Of a DNA stretch of 64,000 nt, positions 57,747-64,000 are shown in pieces (within the stretch, counting starts at the first letter, position 1; each line of letters begins with the position of its first letter). Under the pieces are notes generated by a model. The model saw only the letters and a list, made by a program, of their open reading frames with translations. It was not told the DNA's origin and made no database searches. The stretch comes from Deinococcus budaensis (GTDB lineage: Bacteria > Deinococcota > Deinococci > Deinococcales > Deinococcaceae). The position numbers were made by a program, and so were the translations under genes. The stretch is from the NCBI RefSeq assembly GCF_014201885.1, contig NZ_JACHFN010000006.1, forward strand, positions 1 to 64,000, written 5' to 3'.

Positions 57747-58711
57747 GCAGCAAGAACGCTGGAGTGCGTCTGGTCGCCCGCTTCCTGGGCGTCCAGAACA
57801 CCATCCCGGTGCCGGTGCCCTTCGTTCACCTGCTCGGCGACTACACCGCTGCCGCCTTCCTCTCGCAGTGCCTGTACTGGGGTGAGCGCAGCGGCGATCA
57901 GGAAGGCTGGTTTTACAAGACCCACGCCGACTGGTACGAGGAATTGCTGCTCACCCCCGACCAGATTCGCCGCTGCACCCGGACGTGCGAGCCGTATCTC
58001 GAAACGGCGCGCCGGGGCGTCCTCGGGAAGACGCATTACCGCGTCCGTGAACACGAGCTGGGGGAAGCCCTCCAGATGTTGGGAAACCCAACGTCTAGAA
58101 GTGGGGAAACCCAACATCTAGACGTTGGCAAACCCAAGGTCCAGACGTCGGGAAAGTCCACTTCTAGACGTACGGGAAACCCAACATCTCCTAATAAGGA
58201 AGCAAAGACTACAGCAGAGACCACAGCAGAAGAGGGCGCGCAGCGCGCCGCCGCTCCGTCCACGGGGCAGGTTCAAAACGACCCATCCGGCACAGGCGGC
58301 GCTGATCGCGCCGAAGCCCCTGACGGGGCCCGAGGGTCACACGCCACGGCCGTTTCCGGAACTCAGTCGACGGGTGGGCACGAACCGAGCAACGCCACCA
58401 GCACGGAAGAAGTTCCGGCGCGGCCCGGCGAGGTCGCCCTGCGCTCCGCGATGGGCGAGAAGTTCTACGGCGAGCTGCTGGCCGAGGACCCCGACCGCGC
58501 CGCCTGGGGCGACCTGACCACGGAGCGCGTCGGCGAGCTGCGCCGCGCCGCGAAGGCCGAGGCCAAGGAAAAGAACCTCGACGCCTGGCGCACCCCCTTC
58601 ATCCGGCTGCTGGACCACGAGATCGTCCGCGCCCCCGAATCCCCCTCCACCCCCACGAAGGCCAGCGTGTCTGACCTCGTGCGTGCCCGCCTGCAAGGAG
58701 CGAAACCGTGA
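57743..58711 (+). CDS. Phage replication initiator-like protein (O/DnaD type) containing iterons
   Basis: This 322-residue protein starts with GTG. The N-terminal 110 residues (LLGDYTAAAFLSQCLYWGERSGDQEGWFYKTHADWYEELLLTPDQIRRCTRTCEPYLETARRG) are the winged-helix type found in phage replication proteins of the lambda O kind. A disordered Ser/Thr/Ala-rich middle follows, and a conserved-looking helical end (GEVALRSAMGEKFYGELLAEDPDRAAWGDLTTERVGELRRAAKAEAKEKNL). The DNA coding for residues about 114-150 consists of five 23-bp repeats, so the origin probably lies inside the gene. Confidence 0.8.
   Translation: MSSKNAGVRLVARFLGVQNTIPVPVPFVHLLGDYTAAAFLSQCLYWGERSGDQEGWFYKTHADWYEELLLTPDQIRRCTRTCEPYLETARRGVLGKTHYRVREHELGEALQMLGNPTSRSGETQHLDVGKPKVQTSGKSTSRRTGNPTSPNKEAKTTAETTAEEGAQRAAAPSTGQVQNDPSGTGGADRAEAPDGARGSHATAVSGTQSTGGHEPSNATSTEEVPARPGEVALRSAMGEKFYGELLAEDPDRAAWGDLTTERVGELRRAAKAEAKEKNLDAWRTPFIRLLDHEIVRAPESPSTPTKASVSDLVRARLQGAKP
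58081..58195 (+). repeat. Five 23-bp iterons inside the initiator gene (candidate replication origin)
   Basis: Units start at 58081, 58104, 58127, 58150 and 58174 (period 23, 23, 23, 24). Each begins GGGAAACCCAAC or a close variant and units 1-4 end TCTAGAAGT, TCTAGACGT, TCCAGACGT and TCTAGACGT; the fifth is partial. The period is not a multiple of three, so the repeat is selected at DNA level. A comparatively AT-rich run (CTAATAAGGAAGCAAAG) follows directly. Confidence 0.85.
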
Positions 58712-59235
58712 GTACCCAGACCCCGACCGACCTGGCGCAGATCGACGCTAAGACCCTCGGCATGGCCCGGCTGCTGGCCGCCCACCCCAACGCCCAGCGC
58801 GGCCTCCAGCGCAGCATCGAGCGGCAGCAGGAGCAGCGCGAAGCGCAGCGGACCCCCCGCCGGTTCGCGGCGCCGATGGACTGCCCCCACTGCGGCGCTC
58901 CCGGCATCACCTACCTGACGCTGCCCACCAAGGACGGCCCGCGCGAGTTCAAGCGGAGGCCCATGGACTGCTGCCAGCCTGCTCTGCGCGACGCCGCCGA
59001 GAACGCGTTGCACTACGCGCTGAACCCCAACAACTGCGCGGAGGAGCGCGTGGAGGCCGCCGACCGTTACGCGGCCCTGAAGGGGAGCATCACCGCCCCG
59101 GCGCTGCTGCGCGAGCTGGACACGCACGAGGCGCTGCTGGCGGATATCGAGGCCCGCGTCTCCGGCCTGACCCGCGCCCAGGGTGGCGTGGAGTACGGGA
59201 ACGGTGCCCAGAACCTGCGGCTGGTGCAGCCGTGA
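58708..59235 (+). CDS. Phage protein of unknown function, helical with zinc knuckle
   Basis: This 175-residue protein starts with GTG. A charged helical region (LLAAHPNAQRGLQRSIERQQEQREAQRTPRR) is followed by a C-P-H-C-G knuckle (MDCPHCGAPGITYL) and a second Cys pair (MDCCQPALRD), then a long helical C-terminus (EERVEAADRYAALKGSITAPALLRELDTHEALLADIEARV). It sits between the initiator and the methyltransferase-ParB gene, coupled by GTGA overlaps on both sides. A helicase-loader role is possible by position (lambda P site), without motif support. Confidence 0.6.
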   Translation: MSTQTPTDLAQIDAKTLGMARLLAAHPNAQRGLQRSIERQQEQREAQRTPRRFAAPMDCPHCGAPGITYLTLPTKDGPREFKRRPMDCCQPALRDAAENALHYALNPNNCAEERVEAADRYAALKGSITAPALLRELDTHEALLADIEARVSGLTRAQGGVEYGNGAQNLRLVQP

Positions 59236-62200
59236 GCCGCGCCCTCTCGCCCGAGGTGCAAGCCACGCTGCGCGCCGCCACGATCAGCGAGGACGGCCTG
59301 ACGCTGACCCTGGCCGGGGAACTCGACCGCAAGCTTTATCAGGCCACCGCCAAGGCTATCGAGGCGCTGGGCGGCAAGTGGAACCGCAGAGCTCAGGCCC
59401 ACCTGTTCACCAGCGACGTGCGCGACCTGCTGGCCGGGGTGCTCGACGGCGACGCGCTGCCCAAGAAGAACCCCCTGGCCTTCTTCGCGACGCCGGAGCC
59501 GCTGGTCGTCCTGATGCTGAACCTCCTGGGCGACGTGCGCGGCCAGCGCGTGCTGGAGCCGAGCGCCGGGGACGGCCACATCGCGGACGCGCTGCTGGAG
59601 GCGGGCGCCCTGGTGGACGTGATCGAACTCGACGACACCCGGCACGGCCACCTCATCGGGGCCGGGTACCAACCGGTCGCCCGCGACTTTCTGGCCTTCA
59701 CGCCGAGCGAGCGCTACCCCGTGATCGTCATGAACCCACCCTTCACTGCCGAGGGCGACGCCCAGGCCTACATCACCCACATTGAGCACGCCTGGGCGAA
59801 CTGCCTCGCGCCGGGCGGGACCCTCGTCGCCATCGCGCCCAGCGGCTTCACCTTCCGCGAGGACCGGCGGGCGCAGGCCTTCCGCGCCCTGGTCGAGGAG
59901 CACGGCGAGTACAGCCCCAACGCCCAGAACGCCTTTGTCGAGAGCGGCACGGGCGTCCAGACCGTCACCCTCTACATCCGCAAGCCCGCTCCCCCGCAGG
60001 AGGTTGCTATGCTCGTCCCCACCGAACAGGCCGCCAAGAACGCCCGTAAGAGCAGCAAGCAGGCCGCTGTCGCAGAGTCCAAGAAGCAACCCCAGGTCTT
60101 CACCGAGTACATGCCCGGCGACTTCGTGATCTGCGAGATCGGCGGGCAACCGATCAACAGCGGCATCACGGGCCTCCACGTCGGCACCCCCCTGCGGTTA
60201 GACGTGGTGAACCGCAACGGCCCCAGCACCATCCCGCAGAACGCCATCACCTGCCGCGACGACTACTCGCCCGTCGCGCCCGTGCGGGTGGGGGACCTCG
60301 TGACCCTGCGGTTCCGCCAGGGGGAGCTGTTCAAAGTCGTCGAGCCTGCCGGGGCAGACGGGGTAGTGGAGCTGGAGAACATCGCCGCCCCCCAGGACCG
60401 GCCCTCCAGTCCACTCTCTGGCCTGCGCGTGACGCGGCGGGTGAACATCGCCGACCTCTACGCCGACCTCAGCCTTCCCCTGCCCAGCTACCTGCAAGAG
60501 GCGGCCTCCAATGGTGTTGTCGTCGAGCCTGAGGTTGCCCCCGACCAGCCCGTCCCTGCGGAGTGGCTGGCCCAGCTGGAGGAGTGGCGCACTCGCTTCC
60601 ACATCGGCGCCCGCGTCCGCTTCCCGGCGGCGAGCAGCACCGAGCCGGGCGCCGTGGAGGAGTTCGTGGGCGTCGTTGTCAGCCACGAGCCTGGGATCAG
60701 CGAGCACTGCACCGTGGACGAGGACGGACATAGCACCGTGGTGAAGTTCCGGAACCTTGCGCTCGAAGCTGCCCCCACTGAGGAACCTGCACTCGCCAGC
60801 GACCCGGCCCCAGCGTCAGCCACCCCCGACCTTCAGGCCCCCCGCCTCACCCCCGGCGCCATCGGCCTGCTGCTGGTGCCGCTGAGTCAAACCGTCCGCA
60901 GCAGTTGCAATGTCCGCAACCACTACGACCCGCAGGCCGTCGAGGAACTGGCGGCCAGCCTCGCGGCCGAGGGCCAGATCGAGAACTGCACCGGCCGCTG
61001 GAACGCCGAGGGCCAGGTCGAGATCGTGGCGGGTGAGACGCGCCGCCGCGCACAACTGCTGCGCGTTGAGCGAGGCGAGATCGGTGATGCCTACCCGCTG
61101 ATGGTCCACATCCGCGAGATGACGGACGCCGAGGCGCTGGCTGTCAGCGCGACCGAGAACATGCGCCGCCGCTCCATGACCGCGCTGGAGGAGTGCGAGG
61201 CGATGCAGCGCCTCAACGACGCCGGGCGCAGTGTGGAGGAGATCGCCTCGATGTTCGGGTTCAAGAGCCTCCAGCCGGTGCATGACCGCATCCTCGTTGC
61301 GCGGAATTTGCACACCGCCGCCCGGGAGGCCCTTGACAAGGGCAACATCAGCTTCGCGCAGGCTGCCGTCATCGCCCGCGCCCCCGGCCAGCACCTTCAA
61401 GAGAGTTTGCTTCAGGCGGCCACCAGCTGGAACCCCACGAGCGCCAAGGGCTTGGCCGAAATGCTCACACGCGGGCAGTTTCTGGTTGCCAATGCGAAGT
61501 TCGACGTGGAAGCCAGCGGGCTGGAAATCCGGCGCGACCTGTTCGACGCTTTTGCCCCCTACTTCGAGGACAAGGCAAAGGCGCTCGACGCACAGATCGC
61601 GTGGGCGCACGCCCGTGCGCAGGAGATTGAGAAAGACGGTGGGCAGGCGTTCGTCCATGTCGTGACTGGCGAGAACGGCAACTTCTACACGTCTGATCAT
61701 CGCGCCTACGAGTACGTTGGCCCCAACGATCCAGCTGCGGGCACCATCGTTTACGTCAGCACCCTCTTCGGCACGAGCAGGGAGGAGCGGGCGAAGCTCC
61801 GCAGTAACGCTCAGGCCACAACAACAGAGGACGGTGGCACGAAGGTCGAGACGGTACGCCCCATGCGAGACAGTGCCTACCTGGAAGCGCACAAGCTCCG
61901 GGCCACCGCTGCCCGCGCCGCCGTCCTGGGTGACCAGCACCTTACCCTCGCCCTGACGGTGTGGGGCCTGATCATCGGCTCCACGAACGACGTGGTGCGG
62001 GTGAATCTCCAGCCGGTGAGCGCCGCGCACGAGATCCCCGAGCTGAAGGTCCGGGCAGAGGCGCTGGCGAACCTCCTGGCGCCCGACACCGACAGCGGGA
62101 GTGTGTACATCTCGGCGCTCGGCGCATCCGGCGTTCGCCCTGACCCCGAGCGGGTGCTGCGCCGGTTGGTGGCGATGAGCGACGACGAGCTGCTCGGGCA

Positions 62201-62558
62201 CCTCAACACCCTGGCCTCGCTGACTGCCTACGACTGGTTCCAGTACGGCAACAAGACCCCGGCCAAGCCCGAGTACGCCTACCTCGCTTCCTTGACGGAC
62301 GCACCGCAGCGCCTGGCCGCCAGCTTCCGCCTCACCGACGAGTGGCTCAAGCGCTACCCGCGCCACGAGCTGCTGGCCCTCGCGGACGAGGCGGGGCTAG
62401 GGCGAGCGCTGATTGAGGACTGCGGGACCTTGAAGGAGATGCGCGCCCGCCTGCTGGAGCACGCCGACCGCCTGCACGCCGAGGGATTCGTGCCCGCGCT
62501 GGTGCGCTTCCCAGAGCCGCCTGCGACCGCTGACGCCACCGCGACTGCCGCCGACTGA
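59232..62558 (+). CDS. DNA methyltransferase-ParB domain fusion protein
   Basis: The 1108-residue protein starts with GTG. Residues about 80-255 are a class I DNA methyltransferase: FFATPEPL, VLEPSAGDGHIADALLEAG (motif I, 108-126), VDVIELDD and NPPF at 168-171, typical of N6-adenine or N4-cytosine enzymes. After a middle region with KOW/SH3-like strands (IGARVRFPAA), residues about 560-700 are a ParB/Srx domain: YDPQAVEELAASLAAEGQIEN, VAGETRRRAQLL (GERR motif) and ATENMRRRSMTALEECEAMQRL, then an HTH-like stretch (RSVEEIASMFGFKSLQPVHDRI). The last 350 residues are not recognised. Confidence 0.88.
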   Translation: MSRALSPEVQATLRAATISEDGLTLTLAGELDRKLYQATAKAIEALGGKWNRRAQAHLFTSDVRDLLAGVLDGDALPKKNPLAFFATPEPLVVLMLNLLGDVRGQRVLEPSAGDGHIADALLEAGALVDVIELDDTRHGHLIGAGYQPVARDFLAFTPSERYPVIVMNPPFTAEGDAQAYITHIEHAWANCLAPGGTLVAIAPSGFTFREDRRAQAFRALVEEHGEYSPNAQNAFVESGTGVQTVTLYIRKPAPPQEVAMLVPTEQAAKNARKSSKQAAVAESKKQPQVFTEYMPGDFVICEIGGQPINSGITGLHVGTPLRLDVVNRNGPSTIPQNAITCRDDYSPVAPVRVGDLVTLRFRQGELFKVVEPAGADGVVELENIAAPQDRPSSPLSGLRVTRRVNIADLYADLSLPLPSYLQEAASNGVVVEPEVAPDQPVPAEWLAQLEEWRTRFHIGARVRFPAASSTEPGAVEEFVGVVVSHEPGISEHCTVDEDGHSTVVKFRNLALEAAPTEEPALASDPAPASATPDLQAPRLTPGAIGLLLVPLSQTVRSSCNVRNHYDPQAVEELAASLAAEGQIENCTGRWNAEGQVEIVAGETRRRAQLLRVERGEIGDAYPLMVHIREMTDAEALAVSATENMRRRSMTALEECEAMQRLNDAGRSVEEIASMFGFKSLQPVHDRILVARNLHTAAREALDKGNISFAQAAVIARAPGQHLQESLLQAATSWNPTSAKGLAEMLTRGQFLVANAKFDVEASGLEIRRDLFDAFAPYFEDKAKALDAQIAWAHARAQEIEKDGGQAFVHVVTGENGNFYTSDHRAYEYVGPNDPAAGTIVYVSTLFGTSREERAKLRSNAQATTTEDGGTKVETVRPMRDSAYLEAHKLRATAARAAVLGDQHLTLALTVWGLIIGSTNDVVRVNLQPVSAAHEIPELKVRAEALANLLAPDTDSGSVYISALGASGVRPDPERVLRRLVAMSDDELLGHLNTLASLTAYDWFQYGNKTPAKPEYAYLASLTDAPQRLAASFRLTDEWLKRYPRHELLALADEAGLGRALIEDCGTLKEMRARLLEHADRLHAEGFVPALVRFPEPPATADATATAAD

Positions 62559-62566
62559 TCCGCCTT

Positions 62567-62589
62567 GGGGGCTGCCTCGCGCGGCCCCC
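62567..62589 (+). terminator. Weak stem-loop after the fusion gene
   Basis: GGGGGC (62567-62572) pairs with GCCCCC (62584-62589), 11-base loop; no T-run. It occupies the only sizeable gap (53 bases) in the right half of the phage operon. Confidence 0.35.
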
Positions 62590-62611
62590 TCCCTGCCCTG
62601 GAGGGCCCGTC

Positions 62612-62914
62612 ATGACCAGCACACTGACACCGTCCACCCGCCACCACCTCACCATCGCGCCCGCCCCGATTCCCTCCTCCCCGGACGAGCACCAGCTGGC
62701 GCTCCCCAACGGCGAGGTCGTCGGGCGGGGCCGCACGCTTTTCCATGCGCGCTGCTGGCGGGAAGGCTGGGACGCCCGCATGGACCTCCGCAGCCAGCGC
62801 AGCGGCCCCCGGCCCCACCACGACGGCTACGCCCACTGGCGGCGCGGGTGGGAGCGGGCCAACGCCCACGAGCGCCAGCGGGAAAAGCGCGAGCGGCGCG
62901 AGAGGAGCGCATGA
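62612..62914 (+). CDS. Small basic phage protein of unknown function
   Basis: This 100-residue protein is rich in Arg, His and Trp (LRSQRSGPRPHHDGYAHWRRGWERANAHERQREKRERRERSA) with a Pro-rich start. No family is recognised. GGAGGG lies 6 bases upstream of the ATG, so it is independently translated, and its stop overlaps the next start (ATGA). The strongly charged C-terminal helix could bind nucleic acid. Confidence 0.6.
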   Translation: MTSTLTPSTRHHLTIAPAPIPSSPDEHQLALPNGEVVGRGRTLFHARCWREGWDARMDLRSQRSGPRPHHDGYAHWRRGWERANAHERQREKRERRERSA

Positions 62915-63333
62915 AACGGACCCTGAAAGTCGCGGTGGACGCGATCAAGCACGAGCGCGACCAGGGAGGTCAGCCCTTCACGACCCTGCACCTGGAGCTG
63001 CCCGACAACACCGAGCTGCGGCTTCTCCAGCGCGCCCACCGCATCACCCGGAAAAAGGACACTCGCGAGGTGGCCACCTTCACCCTCCGCATCTATGGCG
63101 GCGGCGACCGGCGCACCTGGACCGTGACCAGCCGGGGCAGCAAGACCAAGGACTTCAAGGTCGTGGCCGTGGTGGAGGTGTACTTCAACGCGCAGGCCCG
63201 CTTCGAGAAGTACCTCGACCCGGCAGACCGGACCGCCTACGACGTCGAACTCACGGTGGAGATCGAAGAACCCACCACGCCGCTGTTCCCGAAGAAGGAC
63301 GACGACAGCGAGAGCGAAGGAATGAGCGCGTGA
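62911..63333 (+). CDS. Phage protein of unknown function
   Basis: This 140-residue protein begins MKRTLKVAVDAIKHERDQGGQPFTTLHLELPDNTELRLLQRAHRIT and runs through regular beta-strand alternation (TFTLRIYGGGDRRTWTVTSRGSKTKDFKVVAVVEVYF ... YDVELTVEIEEPTTPLF) to an acidic tail. It is probably a small beta-rich binding protein; I recognise no family. Coupled to the basic protein before it, and 33 bases from the exonuclease gene. Confidence 0.6.
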   Translation: MKRTLKVAVDAIKHERDQGGQPFTTLHLELPDNTELRLLQRAHRITRKKDTREVATFTLRIYGGGDRRTWTVTSRGSKTKDFKVVAVVEVYFNAQARFEKYLDPADRTAYDVELTVEIEEPTTPLFPKKDDDSESEGMSA

Positions 63334-63366
63334 CGGCGCGAGTCCCCTCCCGCACCGAGGACTGCC

Positions 63367-64000
63367 ATGCCTGAGACGATGACCTCACATCCGCTCGACA
63401 CCTTCCTCGACTGGGCCACCGACCCGCAGCTCGCCGTGCTCGACACCGAGACCACCGGGCTGCAGGGCGAGGTGATCGAACTGGCCCTGGTGGACGCCTG
63501 GGGCCGCACGCTGTTCGACGAGCGCATTCGCCCCAGTTGTCCGGTAGAGCCGGGCGCGCAGGCTGTGCACGGCATCTCCGACGCCGACGTGCAGGACTGT
63601 CCGAGCATCGCCGAGTTCTGGCCGCGCCTGCGCGACCTGCTGACCAGCCACCACGTCGTGATCTACAACAAGGCCTTCGACCTCCCGCGCCTGGTGCAGT
63701 CGCTCGACGCGGCCATGCCCGGCTGGCACACGGCGCCGGAAGGGGGACCCAGCACGGACCTGAAGGCGTTCTGGGCCTTGAGCGACAGGGCGCGGTGCGT
63801 GATGCTCGCCTACGCCCCGGTTCATGGTCAGCGCGGTTCCTGGGACAGCTGGCGCTGGGCACGCCTGCGGGATGCCTGCGTGCGGCGCGGTGTGCGCGAG
63901 GACGATCTGCCCGGCGCGCATAACGCCCTGGGCGACTGCCTGCGGACCCTGCGGCTGATCCAGGCGACGGCCGCGCTGACCCCTGCCGATGTGCCGTGGC
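63367..64000 (+). CDS. DnaQ-type DEDD 3'-5' exonuclease (cut by window end)
   Basis: At least 211 residues are visible, with no stop before the window end. Exo I is VLDTETTGLQGEVIELALVD (Asp-x-Glu), Exo II lies in VVIYNKAFDLPRLVQSL (Asp), and Exo III is GAHNALGDCLRTLRLI (His-x4-Asp), so it is a DEDDh exonuclease like DnaQ epsilon or RNase T. VEPGAQAVHGISDADVQDCPSIAEFWPRL is also typical. In the phage it may proofread or trim recombination intermediates along with the DdrA-like protein. Confidence 0.92.
   Translation, partial: MPETMTSHPLDTFLDWATDPQLAVLDTETTGLQGEVIELALVDAWGRTLFDERIRPSCPVEPGAQAVHGISDADVQDCPSIAEFWPRLRDLLTSHHVVIYNKAFDLPRLVQSLDAAMPGWHTAPEGGPSTDLKAFWALSDRARCVMLAYAPVHGQRGSWDSWRWARLRDACVRRGVREDDLPGAHNALGDCLRTLRLIQATAALTPADVPW

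Noticed and set aside
58081..58195. Possible short CRISPR array
   Set aside because: The repeats abut one another with no unique spacers and lie inside a coding gene, so they are iterons.

Overview
The window is about 64 kb of very GC-rich bacterial DNA and reads as a Deinococcus chromosome. The best evidence is a LysN-type 2-aminoadipate aminotransferase (lysine made through alpha-aminoadipate, as in Deinococcus-Thermus), futalosine-pathway menaquinone genes, a stand-alone class II (B12) ribonucleotide reductase, a TrmB with the long C-terminal extension seen in thermophile-type enzymes, a protein closely resembling Deinococcus DdrA, and many start codons preceded 5-7 bases by a TANNNT -10 box, the leaderless-mRNA signature reported for Deinococcus. 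Identifications rest on remembered family motifs; no database search was run.

Layout, part 1 (1-50606), the chromosome. A truncated ftsH (minus) faces the dnaK-grpE-dnaJ chaperone operon, whose promoter carries an HspR-type HAIR inverted repeat. Next come a CBS-domain protein, a large secreted subtilisin, a secreted protein of unknown function, class II fructose-bisphosphate aldolase, lysN, murI-rph, a DoxX-like protein, a methyltransferase, an SCP2-type protein, trmB with a GidA-related flavoprotein, an OsmC-type protein, a ComEC-like hydrolase with DUF3006, a GNAT enzyme, tldD-tldE, the menaquinone block (mqnE, an NTF2-like gene, a small membrane gene, mqnA), a nucleoside transporter, an alkyltransferase-like protein, a membrane-anchored cytochrome c, der, small membrane proteins, a lipoprotein subtilisin, a PQQ-type sugar dehydrogenase, greA, nrdJ, a coiled-coil zinc-ribbon protein, two MFS exporters, nth, tRNA-Trp, an RNase H-fold protein, M42 and M29 aminopeptidases, an aldo/keto reductase, cutA, an FtsB-like protein, a thioesterase, a ROK sugar kinase, mgsA, and tRNA-Pro. 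Genes are tightly packed, with many ATGA/GTGA stop-start overlaps and several clear rho-independent terminators.

Layout, part 2 (50607-64000, running off the window), the left part of a temperate prophage integrated at the 3' end of tRNA-Pro(GGG). A leftward operon encodes a Cro/C1-type repressor whose S24 catalytic residues appear lost, a separate small S24 protein that keeps a LexA/UmuD-like cleavage site and Ser-Lys dyad, an unknown protein, and the tyrosine integrase. Across a compact divergent switch with matching operators, a rightward operon runs through a Cro-like protein, an excisionase-like protein, small unknown proteins, a DdrA/Rad52-type annealing protein, an HNH-AP2 endonuclease, a replication initiator whose own coding sequence holds five 23-bp iterons (a lambda-like origin), a DNA methyltransferase-ParB fusion of 1108 residues, and a DnaQ-type exonuclease cut by the window end.

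The most unusual material is in the prophage: the split of repressor and self-cleavage function between two adjacent genes, the twin operators in the two promoter spacers, the phage-borne DdrA relative, the iterons inside the initiator gene, and the methyltransferase-ParB fusion.
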